Below, one piece after another: positions 1 to 12,646 of a stretch of DNA of 64,000 bases (position 1 is the first letter of the stretch; the number at the start of each line of letters is the position of its first letter). The notes beneath the pieces were generated by a model, which was given only the letters and a program-made list of their open reading frames with translations, did not search any database and was not told the DNA's origin. The DNA lies in the NCBI GenBank assembly GCA_905331475.1, contig CAJNYU010002045.1, positions 315,937 through 379,936 on the forward strand, written 5' to 3'. The translations under genes were made by a program, and so were the position numbers. The stretch comes from Rotaria socialis. Its lineage: Eukaryota > Rotifera > Eurotatoria > Philodinida > Philodinidae.

Positions 1-2914
1 TTCTCTTTTCTTTGTGAAAGTGAAATGCGCCTATTCTCATTCGGATCAAACCAAATAAGATTCGATAAAGCTCGTTGAATCATAGTAGAAAAATGCAATT
101 AGTTCAAATGTCATCTTGGCTGGATTGGTTGCATTAATATTAAAATGATAATAAGAAAACGAAAGACTAGTTTTTTTTCTTGTTGGTTGGACTAACTTAA
201 TCGATAATTAAATTGAAAAATCAATAATTAACTACTGCGATAAATTCAATTTTTTTCTCTCATGAATAGTAAATTAGCGTTTTTTATCATCATCATTATC
301 AGCAAAAGATATTATGTCAATGATCAGTTTTGGTTTCTTCTTAATAGTAGCGGCGGCACCCCTAAAGCAGCCGGTCGATGACAATTATCAGATGTGTATA
401 ATAGATGTGTGTAAATATGTGTTTAAAGAAAAGAAGAAAACGCTGATCATCAAACAGATGGGAAATTTTTTATGCGCAATACAATTTTCAGAAGAGAAGA
501 CAATCTATTACACCATCTTAACACTGTTGCATTGAATTTATCTCGAGACGCAAATGGTATTTTTCTTCGCTAAAAAAATAAATGTTGTTATTTCGATAAA
601 TGATTTCGTTGTAAAGCTTATACTATAAGTCAAGATAGAAAGATTTAGCTTGCCAATTAATACATTCTAATTGATGATCGGCATAAGACTTCTTTGAACT
701 CAGTCAGTGGTACAAAAATTATTCAGACTTTTACCTGCCTGTGTGATTGAATACCTTGTGTTGTGTGAAAGTGAACATGCAATTGTTAAGTCTTTCCAAT
801 TAATTTCTTTTAAAATGGCTCCACCTACTTATTAATCTGTTTCTTTTTATCGTATTAAAAATGAATAAAAATCTGTCAGGTTTTTCTTTACTTTGTACCA
901 ATAATTTCAATATAACTTCTATACATGTTAATAAAAACAACAAAATACTGAAAAGCATGTCAGTCTCCCTCGTTATTAAGTGCGAAAATTACAATACTTA
1001 GTGAAAATGTAAACAATTACCAGCCGTTTTTGTTATTCTTTTCTTAAAAAGAAACTATATCAGCAGGATATGTCTATTTGATCTCGATTCTACGTAATTC
1101 ATTGTATTTATACATGAGTTTTGTTCAACTCTTTTGATATGTTGAATATAGACTTGGCAGTAATTCGAGTATGTATATGTAAGTACACACACACACATTG
1201 TCCTTTCACAAGAATGAATATGTTTGAATGGTGGTAATGAGGCGAATGAGTGAACATATATTTAAATCATATTATGGCTTGTATCATGATGACAACTTTC
1301 GTTTCTCTTTACTCATCGATATCCACCTATGTGACAAAGAAGTTGAACGACAAATTGAAATGTTTGCTTCAATGAACATGAAGAAAAACATGATAATGCA
1401 CTAATGAAATTGGCCCTTTGCTGTTTCTTTTTGGCTCTTATTTGTATCCTATATTGGTTGAGTACTAATGATTTGACGGCATTTACAATTATTTAAAATA
1501 AATAATTGAATATTTTTTAGTTAAATTTATTTTCTAATTAAAAATTTTGTACGCCCAGTGTCTTGAATTTGTATGAATATCTTTTTATATCTATATTTAT
1601 AATCATTGATTTTCTTCTTGATAGCAAATGATTTTCTCAGTACGTATATAATTATAATTGATAATTGTTATTGCTCTTGGTGGCGTCGAAATAAATTTGA
1701 GTCTATGAGATATGAAGAAAATAAAAACGAGATGTACAAATATGCAATTAATCGTTAATAGAGTTTTGACGAACAATAATTGTGACGCCAATAAATTTAT
1801 CTTAAAAAACTTTTTATTCGAATAAATAGAAAGAAAAACATTTATTGAATATGTCAACCAAAATTGACACAGAATTAAATATATAGATGTGCATACTCAT
1901 TGATTTCGCTGACTAGTGAACCATCATTTTATTATAATTGAGAAACTATTGATGCCATGCTGATAAGAGTCGCAGAAGTATATGCATGACGAAGCCAATG
2001 AGGTTACCTTTTTGTTTTTGTTCTTCTCTCGTAGCTAAATGTATGTTTGCTTCTCATCTGAAAGTAGATCTAAATGAATAGGCCATAGAAAAGAATTAAA
2101 GTAGAATCTAAAGGTGATTACACACATTTCAACACGCTTCAATTAGTTCTAATTTTTTTTTTGTATTCATGGAAGTCAAATGTTTTCACTAATGTACCAA
2201 GAGGATTTGCAATTATTGTGAATCATTTTTAGAGATTAATATTTGATGAATGAAAAAATTTTTTTTTTATTATTGTTTGATTAATAGATATCTTAGCTAG
2301 AAAAAAATGAAAAGAAATAGGCTGACATCAAATTCCTATCGATTAGTACTTGTGAGAAATAGCTCTTTATTCAATGATTTATTGTCACCATCCTCTATGA
2401 TAGAAGTATGCAAATTTGATTGATTTTATTCGAATCTTTTTTTCGTTGACTAACTTTTATCAAGGATTTCATTGAATTATGGATACCCATAGAAATAGAA
2501 AAAATAAGCAGCTATGAATTGAATTGTTGCCTGTTTCATACTAATATATATATGATCGTTTTCAAAGATGCTCTATCTCATCCAAACAACTAGCTATATG
2601 TATAGAAGAATTCACAATCATGTATCGAATAAAAAGTGTAATTCAATCTACACATTTAGAATTACAAGATCAAAACTCCATTATTATTATTATTCTCTAT
2701 GATATTTTATCTTACTGGATCTTCTCATGGTAAAAACAGGACAGTATATGATTCACAAAAGATCAACTCATCAATGAGATATTAACAGATGAATCACTAA
2801 AAAAAAAGAAAACAATAAGCTGTGTCATGTTTTAAATGTATGACGCAAGATAAAATTTGACAGAGGGATCTAAAAATTACTTTCATTTTAAAACTATTCA
2901 TTCAAATAGAGACA
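1..2914. other. Intergenic, no gene seen
   Basis: AT-rich sequence with only short, low-complexity ORFs on both strands. None shows a recognisable domain or a chain of phased exons. Poly-T and poly-A runs and a short CA run near 1185-1197 are present. The last ~100 bases should contain the promoter and 5' UTR of the DUF4037 gene; I see no clear TATA box there. Confidence 0.6.
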
Positions 2915-4042
2915 ATGCCATATCCAGATGGTATAGCTTTTGTTCATGGACTCGATTTAAGTGAACGATTCTTTTTCGATATTGTAAAACCATTACTCGA
3001 TCAATATTATCCTTTACTTCAATATACGGCTTGTTGTCTAGGGCCTGGCTCTGATGTACTACGTTTTGATTCAATTCAATCTCGTGATCATGACTGGGGA
3101 CCAAAATTTGATCTATTCGTTGAAAATGAAGAGAATATCGATGAATTAAATTCTTTTTTTAATAAAAATCTTCGAAAAAAAACTGTTTGTGGCTATTCAA
3201 CACAATTTCAACCATATCTTGAAGAGAATGGACGAATCACACTAATAAATACATCAAATGATCAAGAAAATACATGTCATGGTATTCGTATAATAACAAT
3301 GAAACAATTTTTTATTGAATATCTCAATTGGGCAATTGATAATGGCGAACCAACACTTGAAGATTGGTTAACATTTCCTAGTCAACATCTATTAACTATA
3401 GCTCGAGGTCGGGTCTTTCATCATTCAGACAATATGAATATTGAACATATTCGATCTCGACTGGCTTACTATCCAAATGATATTTTGCTTTATTTAATGG
3501 GTTGTTGTTGGCAACGTATTGGACAAGAAGAACATTTAATGGGTCGTGCTGGGCAAGCAAATGATGAGCTTGGTTCTTCATTAATTGCAAATCGACTTAT
3601 ACGTGATATAATGCGTCTTATTTTTCTTTTAGAAAAACAATTTTTTCCTTATCCAAAATGGTTTGGAACAGGATTTCGACAACTAACAACATATGGTTCT
3701 GATTTTGAATCAATACTTCGACAAGTTCAATTAGCAAATACATGGCAACAACGTGAATATCATCTAAGTATAGTTTATCAGCATTTGGCAAATATTACGA
3801 AAGAAAGATTATTTAATAAAATAGAAAATCCAAAAGACACAATCACTACGGAAATCTCTCAATTTCATAATAGACCATTTCAAGTAATTAATGGCGGATC
3901 TATTGCCGATGTTATTTTTAATCAAATAGAAAATAATCATATTCGACAACTTCCAAAAATCGGTAGTATTGATCTATTTGCGGATAGTACAGATGTTATG
4001 GTTACAGAATTACGTTTAAAAATGAAAAAGATTTTTGAATGA
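2915..4042 (+). CDS. DUF4037-domain protein (nucleotidyltransferase-like), intronless
   Basis: A single uninterrupted ORF of 375 residues starting at ATG 2915. Residues ~43-70 hold the block GPGSDVLRFD followed by SRDHDWGPKFDLFV. This matches what I remember of bacterial DUF4037 proteins (a GSD...SRDHDWGP signature), which resemble nucleotidyltransferases at the N-terminus. The middle (residues ~130-260) is the helical DUF4037 core, with WLTFPSQHLL and YPNDILLYLMGCCWQRI. There is no signal peptide or membrane segment. The substrate is unknown, so I assign no reaction. The gene has no introns, while most confident genes here have several; with the mainly bacterial/fungal family distribution this fits horizontal transfer followed by use as a host gene. 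The stop lies 48 bp from the stop of the convergent START gene, so the 3' UTRs probably overlap. Family call fairly sure; origin is inference. Confidence 0.85.
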   Translation: MPYPDGIAFVHGLDLSERFFFDIVKPLLDQYYPLLQYTACCLGPGSDVLRFDSIQSRDHDWGPKFDLFVENEENIDELNSFFNKNLRKKTVCGYSTQFQPYLEENGRITLINTSNDQENTCHGIRIITMKQFFIEYLNWAIDNGEPTLEDWLTFPSQHLLTIARGRVFHHSDNMNIEHIRSRLAYYPNDILLYLMGCCWQRIGQEEHLMGRAGQANDELGSSLIANRLIRDIMRLIFLLEKQFFPYPKWFGTGFRQLTTYGSDFESILRQVQLANTWQQREYHLSIVYQHLANITKERLFNKIENPKDTITTEISQFHNRPFQVINGGSIADVIFNQIENNHIRQLPKIGSIDLFADSTDVMVTELRLKMKKIFE

Positions 4043-4090
4043 AAGCGATAAAAAAAAATAGAATTGAACACAATCACATTAGATTATCTA

Positions 4091-5467
4091 TTATTTTTCT
4101 TGTTGAATTTCATCATCATCATCATCATCATTATTTACTAAATCATTTTCTACAGTTATCATAGCAGCAGCTGCTGTTTCATCGATTTCGTCTTCAGCCA
4201 CAGTAGGTACTTTGGTGGTTTTATCTTTAATCCAGTTTGGATAAGCTATACACGCATTATGTGTTAATTTTGAATACATTGGAACACCGAACTAATAAAA
4301 AACAAGACATAATCCAATGAATTTTTTTCTGTTAAAAGTATCTCTACTCACTTTAGCAACCCAAGTCCAAAGGGTTTTTGGAACATTACCACGGGGTTCT
4401 TCAATGTATAAAAAGACAGCTACAAAGTTTAAAAAAATCATGTTTCGATAATTTTTTGATTAATTTGATTAAAATATTCACATACATTTAAGACCTTTTG
4501 CACCATCTGAACAAAGTAATGTTTGAGATTGACAAGTTTCAATACGTACAATTTTCTTTCTTGGTGGTATGCTTTGAAATGGTTCTGTACGTGTCATTGC
4601 ATAATAAAAATGCCGACTACCAATGTCATATTCGCCATAGTCTCGAACAAATGTATACTGCATTGTATTGAAAGAAAAATGACAGATATACATTTTTTTC
4701 AAAAGAAAAAACGAAAATATAGTAAGAAACGAAAACTATTGGTACTATTTCTATCTGATATACGATGTAACTGTTGTTGCTAATCGTCAAAAAATTGTTT
4801 TTTTCTAGTCAGTTTGGAACCAATTTCTTCGTCATTATTATACTTAGTCTTTTACGAATAAAATAAGGAAGTCATTTAAATATATTATAATGAGACATTA
4901 TTGTTAGACGATCTGTGATTGTATTTCAATAACAGCTGCCTGTGTCTGTGTGGTTCACTTTTATATCTCGATATCAAAGGGTTCATTTTAGATCTTGTTT
5001 TCCGACAAAACATACATCACGGTTATCAATGAATAATGGCATTGCCACTTGCCAATAAACACCATTTTTTTCTCCATCACTTATTTCTTTTGCTTCTAAA
5101 AAAATAAAAACACACGTACAATCCATTATTTAGATTATATAAATGAAAACTATCAAGAGTAACCTTTGAGATATTTATCCCACACTAATCGATATTCTAC
5201 ATCAAGTGCAACTTTGTAGAATATTTCAGGTGTTACATCAGGAATATGTGAAAAACATTTATATTGTACTAATTTCTATCAAGATAAAAATAAAAGTCAT
5301 AAGTTATATTATTTTTATCGATATTATTCATTAGGATATTTTACATGGTCATCATCAGTTCGTCGATAGACATTTACACCTGAGCCTTTAGCAAATAATT
5401 TCCAACTGGTAAGATTAGGTTGATCTATTTCTTGAATGAGTTCTTCGATAGTCATAGATGATTCCAT
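4091..5467 (-). CDS. START-domain lipid-transfer protein, PCTP-like
   Basis: Six exons: 5345-5467, 5164-5275, 5016-5095, 4486-4657, 4352-4419, 4091-4291. They join in frame to 251 residues, starting MESSMTIEELIQEI. The protein is one START domain with PCTP/StarD2-like blocks: LVWDKYLK (exon 2), GVYWQVAMPLFIDNRDYTFVR across exons 3-4, then SRHFYYAMTRTEPFQSIPPRK, SDGAKGLKS and the closing PRGNVPKTLWTWVAKFGVP helix. In the family this fold carries a single phospholipid, typically phosphatidylcholine, between membranes in the cytosol. The ligand here cannot be read from sequence. There is no signal peptide. The C-terminus extends past the domain as an acidic tail with a run of six Asp. Length is close to human PCTP plus that tail. 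Four of the five introns use strong GTATGT, GTGAGT or GTAAAA donors. Confidence 0.85.
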
Positions 5468-6998
5468 TGTAATGCGATGAATACTTTCAACAGATAAGAC
5501 GCTATTTATTAGAAGGACAAAAAGAAAAAAAAGATTTTTTTTCTCTCTTATCTTTTGCTTGTATGAGATTTTTTTTGTTCACATTAGTTTTTTCTTTCTG
5601 TCGCATTCAACGAAAGCCCGGATGTTTTCTATTATTATTGGTTGCTGTTTATGAAATCAAATTGCTAATGAAGCATTTTTTCAAGTGGAATTGTTAAAAT
5701 TCATCATGTTTAAATACATTTCTGAAAGCCTTTTTTCAATAATTAAAGCCCTGGATAATTTTTAGTATTTTTATAGGCTAGTTTCGAAATGACGTCAATG
5801 TCTTCTTATTTAGTGGTTGTGCTATCTGTTCTGTGTTATTTCATAATTGCTGCGACGAGACACAATACTGCAGACTGTGTATGGAAACATGAACGAGTAA
5901 TCCGTTCATTCTTTGAATTATTTCCTCTGGTTGATTGCCGCATGTTGTATAATAAAAATGAAGGCCAATAAGTTTTTCAGATAGAAAAATAATGGCTCAA
6001 ACTTATTTATCTTTTATAAATAGACTGTTAACAAGATAAAATAACAGTATGAAAGTTATTTCATGAAGTACAAAATTAACGAATATCTTAACTGGGTCGA
6101 TAGAGATAAATAACTTCTCGTATGTCACGCATTGTTGTAGTCTAGGTTCTTTTGTTTATGTTATAAATGTTCTGGATCTTCTCTCTCGTTGACAACTTCA
6201 CTTATTGGAACATTTCCTGACTGATTGAGATCCATAGTCAACTAGTGGTACTGTTCTTCGACGACTGTGAAATGTCGGATGTATCAATATCTTGCTTGTT
6301 GAGATCATCATATCTAGTTTTTTCTCTGTTTTTTTCTATCTTTCACAGTAATCTCTCTCTCTCTCTCTCTGCATATCAAATCGTCAGCAAGGCAACAAAA
6401 TTTATCCATTCGTTTATAATTGAAAGATCATTAAGTTCATAAACGTTACGGAACATTAACAAAGACCACTTATTACTTTTTTACCTATAAACTGAACAAC
6501 ATTATATCACAAAAGAAAAAAGAATCGTTTTTATTTGAATTTTGTTCTTGCAAATTATAAAGAAGTAAGCACTTAGTTAAGTATAAAATATCTCTGTTTT
6601 AAGAATGACTCTTTTACGTATACCTTCGGAAGGTATATCGACAAAGAGAAAAGTAAACGCTCACTTGATTATATAGCAACACAGGTATATCCGATTATTG
6701 TGATGATGGGTTTATTTAGAAAGAATCGAAAACAATCAATTTCAACAGGACCAGTTATTATTCAAGCATGGGAATTTGTTTCATTGTTTGCGTAGTCATT
6801 TATGTACACTGCTACCGATGACCTGAGTCATTTATCAAAATTAAGATAAGGAAGAAAAGTATACGGCAAAAAGGAGGAAAAAAAAGAATGCAATACTAGT
6901 GCAGTTATTGATGCATATGCCATTGAAACTTGAATACCAGACATAACATTATTTTATTAATTATTTATTAAAGACAAAGTAATTTCTATTCTTCGATC
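5468..6998. other. Intergenic between START gene and 5'-nucleotidase
   Basis: Mostly noncoding AT-rich DNA between two divergent genes. It holds a short CT microsatellite (about 6353-6371) and one small ORF of possible interest at 5789-5971, listed separately. No other coding exon seen. Confidence 0.55.
5789..5971 (+). CDS. Possible small secreted peptide (uncertain)
   Basis: A 60-codon ORF from ATG 5789. The N-terminus (about residues 6-22, YLVVVLSVLCYFIIAAT) looks like a signal peptide with a cleavage-like end. A short mature region follows with two Cys (DCVWKHERV ... LVDCRML). The ATG is preceded by a possible acceptor (TTTTATAGGCTAG at ~5770-5782), so it could be a spliced exon. No family recognised. 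Many chance ORFs of this length occur here, so this is a low-confidence candidate. Confidence 0.25.
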   Translation: MTSMSSYLVVVLSVLCYFIIAATRHNTADCVWKHERVIRSFFELFPLVDCRMLYNKNEGQ

Positions 6999-9900
6999 AT
7001 GGGTTGCCGTGGTAAAGTCGAATTAAGTATTTGGCAAGTCGGTTTCTTAATTGCTCTCTCTTTAATTTGTGTTGTTGCTGCTGTAATTGGCTGGTTTCAT
7101 GCAATAGGCCCATTGATGTATGATAGATCATCGTATAAACATTCAAATAAACTTAATAATGTTACATTAATTCTTGATACGCATCAACGATTTTCTTCAT
7201 TTCTTGATGATATTGGTTCACCACCAAAACTCAACAATCCACATTCCTATATTCAATGGACAGTTCTTCAAATGAATGATGTTTATGAGCTCATACCATT
7301 AAGTGGTGGTAAAAAAGGTGGTTTGGCTCGTGTAGCAACAATACGAAAATTACTTCTTCAAGAAAATCCAAATACGATTACGATTCTAGCTGGCGACGTT
7401 GTGAGTCCATCGGCTTTAGGTATGAAAAAACGGAAAAAAACGTTTATTTTTATTGTACTGGAGTTAAACAAAATTTCTTCATCTCTATATTTGGCAAGTA
7501 TCTACCGTGCTCTATCGATGTGTAATGTATGATGAAAACAAAATATAAAATGGAACATACTATGATTAGTGCTGACATGAGAATAATAGATGTCCCACGT
7601 TTAGGTTTATGTTATCGAAATGTTGCCTTGAATTAAAGAAAGTTATTTGATTAGTATGGTCTCTATCATGTTGAGTATTATCAATTGTATTCCAAGCATG
7701 CTTGGTTGATTACAATTAATATTTTTTTTGCTTACTTTTGCGAAGAAAACAACCTGTCATTTTCATCAGAATAACTAGATACGTACATCTGTTCGACATC
7801 GATGTGTTTCATGAGTTTTTTTATTTGATAGATTTTACGATGTATCAAAATAATTTTATTTATAATATAGGATGAAATCTTTTTCCATAGCGTAGAAATA
7901 AAAATAGAGATTAATTCAATCGTCAAACTATAGAATAAAGTTTAATCATTGTTTCATATTTCATTGTGAGCCAATACACTTTTAGAAAAAAGGGTTCGTA
8001 TTGAATTTTCACATTTCACAAGTTTTTCACAAGCAGTTCTCTGTCCAAATTATATTTTGTCATATTGGAAATATTATTTTGCATATCAATGAAAGATGTT
8101 GATTGCTAGATTATTGATATGATCATTAGTAATAATTATGATGTATCGATATTGATACATCCTTTCAGCACAATTATTAGTTTCGTTATTTTCCTTTTGC
8201 TATTCCTGTCGATACGCAATTATGGATAAAGTCAATAGAAACTTTTCCTTAATTAGGACTGGAAAAAGAGAAATATGACCTGAAGTTAGTTATTAACAAA
8301 TGTTAATGTTTGTAGTAACGTGCCAGTGACGTCAGTTATCAAACTTTACTTATGCAAAATGTAAGAAATTGACTCTGATTAGCTGTAGATCTCAAACAAA
8401 ACAAAACAATTATAATAAAAAATGTACTTATCATATTTCTATCGAATTGTTTTCCTATAGGTAACAGTATTGTCAATGGATCGATGTTAAATGGAAAACA
8501 AATGATTGCTACATTAAATGTACTTGGCCTTGATTATGCTACATTAGGAAATCATGAATTTGATTTAAATGAAACATCGTTGAGACGACGTTTAAATGAA
8601 TCTCGATTCGAATGGATAGCATCAAATGTTCATGAACTTAATTCAACAAAACCTTTTCATAATGTTCTACCATATAAAATCATAACAATATTAAATGTGA
8701 AAATTCTCATAATAGGTTTGACAATTGATGAAAATATGGGTCCGCTATCGTCGAAACCTTATGTCGCTATAACATCTCAACAAGCATTGCCAGACTTTAC
8801 AGCACATTTTATAAAACGGCTTCGTCTTAATTTTAATTTAAAATGGGATGTACTTATTTGTTTAACACATTTAAATATGCACAATGACATCGAAATTGTT
8901 GAACATAATCCTGATATTGATGTCCTGATGGGTGGACACGAGCATGAAAATTACTATTTAAAACGAGGATCAAAATATACACCTATATGTAAAGCAGATG
9001 ATAATGCATTTTCAGTATTTATTCATCGTTTTGCATATCAACCAAAAACAAAAAAATTATTAATTTTTTCTAAATTAACACCAGTTTCACCACGCTTTCT
9101 AGAAGAACCTGAAACAGCTAAAATAGCTAACTACTTTTATGAAGCTGGTCTACAAGCCTACAGAGATGATGGTAATTACTAGATTTAATACACACTTGTC
9201 GAGTTTTCATTCACTATCCATCTTGTAAATAGATGTGTATGTCATAAAATCGTACGTATTGTAAAAATATTCGAGTACGTACAGATGATCAAAAACAAAA
9301 ACGTTTAGCATATTATTTTCTATGCCTATTTGATAGAATATCAGTGAAGGTTTTAGAACTTTAATGATAAGCGTAGAAAACAAATTGTTTTTGCTACAAG
9401 TTTCATACTTATTATCTATTAAATATTAGAATGAATTATTTTCTTATACTAACAGGATTTTCTTCAATAGTGTTCTACAGATAAGGTTATGATTATATAC
9501 GAGTTAATTCTTATGTATCAATAACTTATGATATTATAGTTGAAGTCTATATCGACGATATATTTCTACAAATGCACTTTCTATATAGACGTTCAAACTT
9601 ACAGAAATGTATGATTCGCTTCGTGAAAGAAAAAGTAGAATTCAATTATAAAATCTCATCTGGACTAATTCTATAAAAATATTATACTTGCTCGTAAGAA
9701 AAACAAATCTAGATAGCATAACAGATTCTGCGATGACGATTATTATCAGTGCATCGTTATATTGTTCATCTATTTATTATATTAGTCTATCTTTTATTTA
9801 GCTTAGATTCATGGGAAGTTTTTTTGTTCGGGAAAAGTTTATTTCGAGGGAATAAGTGAGCTTTTTTGTAAAAATCTAAGACCTAAATCATCCTTGAATG

Positions 9901-10836
9901 AGTAAATCGAGCTCAGGAATATCAAACTACTTGTAATAAAGTCGAATGTTCTAAATTGTGAATATCTTTTGAATCTACGTTTTTTAAACTCACCTATTTT
10001 TCTAGTACTAGCATGTGCAACAGATAAAACCACATAACTTTGTCATATATTCATCGTTCCTATTATTAATTTGTTTGCATATATTTACAGAAGAGAAAAA
10101 AGAACTGTATGTAGAACCGATGCACTTATCAATGCTTCGTCGTTTGCATTAATTCAACAGGTAGAATCTAGTATAATGAAAATGTTTTCAGGATGATCAC
10201 TAAAATAGAAAGTTGTACTTTACAAAATATCTATTTTACCACCCTATTCTATCATCTCTGCATATATTTTATCTAGGCTATTTTCCGGAACGTGAAATAT
10301 GTATTTTATCTGTTGGACTTAATTTTGATGGGCGTTCAACAGTCATACGTTCTCAACAAACACATTTAACGAATGCATTATGCAATGCCATGATGAATGC
10401 AGCTAATACAACAATATGTGTGTTCAATGCCGGTGCTATTCGTCTTGATGATCAATTAATGGGTACAATAACTCAATATGATATATTACGTTGTCTACCA
10501 TTTCCCACGAATATAATATCATTGCGTGTTACTGGTTCAGTACTTGTGAAAGCTTTGAATCGCGGTTTAATGAATATACATACGGGAATGTTTATATCTT
10601 ATACTGGTGTACAATATGATGTTCGCCAAGAGAAATGGTTTCTTCAATCCAATCATCAACCGCTCGACGATGAAAGTTTAGTATTAACAATAGCTTCAAT
10701 ACCATATTTTATGCAAAATACTGAATTGAAACATTCATCACAAATGCTAGCTAAACATTTAACAATGACACGAGCTTTTATTAAGTATCTTGAGAAAATC
10801 TATACAAAAACACCAAATGGATTTCCACAACAATAA
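6999..10836 (+). CDS. Membrane-anchored 5'-nucleotidase-like metallophosphatase
   Basis: Three exons (6999-7419, 8461-9171, 10277-10836) join in frame to 563 residues. Residues ~13-35 ([20 protein letters not shown]) form one membrane anchor, so the enzyme is probably a type II ecto-protein. The metallophosphoesterase domain follows: QMNDVYEL at ~91-98, LAGD at ~129-132, GNHEFD and GGHEHE. The C-terminal 5'-nucleotidase domain has [10 protein letters not shown] and DILRCLPFP. The family hydrolyses nucleoside monophosphates or related phosphate esters with two metal ions. The first motif reads Asn-Asp-Val-Tyr rather than the usual Asp-x-His-Gly; I recall the same NDVYE variant in a bacterial subfamily, suggesting a bacterial relative. 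Introns are about 1041 and 1105 bp, far longer than the ~60 bp typical here. The stop codon overlaps an AATAAA signal. Substrate not certain. Confidence 0.85.
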
Positions 10837-10842
10837 AATAAA
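10832..10842 (+). terminator. Poly(A) signal of the 5'-nucleotidase gene
   Basis: AATAAAATAAAG overlaps the TAA stop codon, so the 3' UTR should be very short. Inferred from the motif only. Confidence 0.5.
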
Positions 10843-12646
10843 GAAAATTGAATTAAAAAAATACAAGAATCATCTCTTTTTGTCTGATATATAATTGATT
10901 TTTGTTTCGTTTTTACTAGCTGTCGCCTAGAATTCTATTTGTGTGAATCAACAAATAACGATAAAACGTTATGAAACCCTTTAGTTTGTATGAGTATATA
11001 TAAATACAAAGTAGTTAGATGTAAACGTATGTTTGTTTTTTTGATTGTAAAAGTTTTTATTCATATATAAATATGAATACATTATTACTTAGATTATATC
11101 CTCTTAGAGAGTATAGCATGTTTGCTCGCCAACTAATATGTAAGAAATTTTCATTTTATGCGGAGACATCTAATACATTTACGTAGAAGTAAAAGTCAAT
11201 ATTGTTTCATCTCAATACGATATTAATTCGTATGAGAATTATTCATGGAAATGGAAACATTGTTTTGCTTTCTTTCACATGACCTATTTCTCATTAGGAT
11301 TGAATATAAGCAATAAATGTTTTATTTAGCGAGCGAGACAATTCAACAGTTGGAAACAAAATAGCTGATAATTTCGATTAATCATTTCGTGGATATTAAC
11401 TAATATAAAATGGTGAATATCTACTTATAGACTTTGTTTCAATATTTCTGATTTTCGTTCTAAATACGAATTATATTGGTTAATAAAGAATATGAATTAT
11501 TCAGACACGTTTTTACAAGTTTGGAAAGATACACATGCATTATGTGTTTGTATTACCAATGGATAAAACTCGAATAGAATCGACAGAGATTAGTATTACT
11601 TATCAGTTATTACATTACAAGTACTATTGATTCTAAAAATAGATATCACAAGGTAAAAGCCATAAATCATGATTGATAATTATGGCTTATATCTTATAGG
11701 AGAAAAGTACCCAAAAAGCAAATCGCTTATAGAACTGATAATTTTTTTAAAGTTTGTTTCCATGCAATATTCTTCTTTATTCAGAATATAAAGTTTGAAT
11801 CTGAAGTTGCGGTAAAGATCGCGAAGAATTTCTTCAAAGTCATAGGCTTTTTTTCGATGATATCATGATCAAATCTTTAATCTTGCTTATTTATTTGAGA
11901 AATCAATTAATTTCATATTCATTTTACTGCTAGAAAAAGTTGCGTATATTTTTAATTTTCTCATATTGAGTTTACAAATATTCCTGTTTTCGTTTTCGTT
12001 TTCGTTTTCATTAAACATACAGATCATCATAAAAACTCTGTTTATAAAGTACTAGTGACAATATTATACGTTGACATCAGATAAAAAACCGGCAGAATAT
12101 TATAAAAATAAATCCTTTTGCTTTCCTCCAAAAAACCTGTAATTCAATAGCAAACCAATTAGGAAACCTCATTGTAAGATGTCAACAAGTTCCCCTTGAA
12201 ATTCTTATTTCTGTTTAAAAAGCTAAGTTCATCTCTGTATGTAACAAGCATCTCCTATTTGTATTAGTCAAAGAATCAGTTTATATAAAAGACTTGACAA
12301 TTAATTGTATTCTGCTATTGAAAATACGCTTTCAGAATTTTGTTTTTCTATATTTCCCGTAATTAAAAGATAATAGAACTATTAAAAGAAAGTCGAGTAT
12401 ATCCGTCTATAACACATATGAATTGGTGTTTTGTGCTAGATACAATACGAGATTTTCTTTCGACATTGTACCATAGAAATAAAAGTACGCAAACATGTTT
12501 CTGATAGACTCACATTTAAGAAAGGATACTTTTAAAATTTTTTCTACAGAATAAAAAACAACGATATTACAAATCAACATACACTAGTATAGTCATATAT
12601 AGCCTACGTTTCTAGTTAAATTGATAATCGTTGCTTTGAACTATTG
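10837..12646. other. Intergenic, no gene seen
   Basis: About 1.8 kb of AT-rich DNA with no ORF of interest. A short hexamer array (GTTTTC repeated four times) lies near 11985-12010. Confidence 0.6.

Noticed and set aside
314-535. Plus-strand 73-codon ORF with hydrophobic start
   Set aside because: Length expected by chance in this composition; no domain, no splice support.
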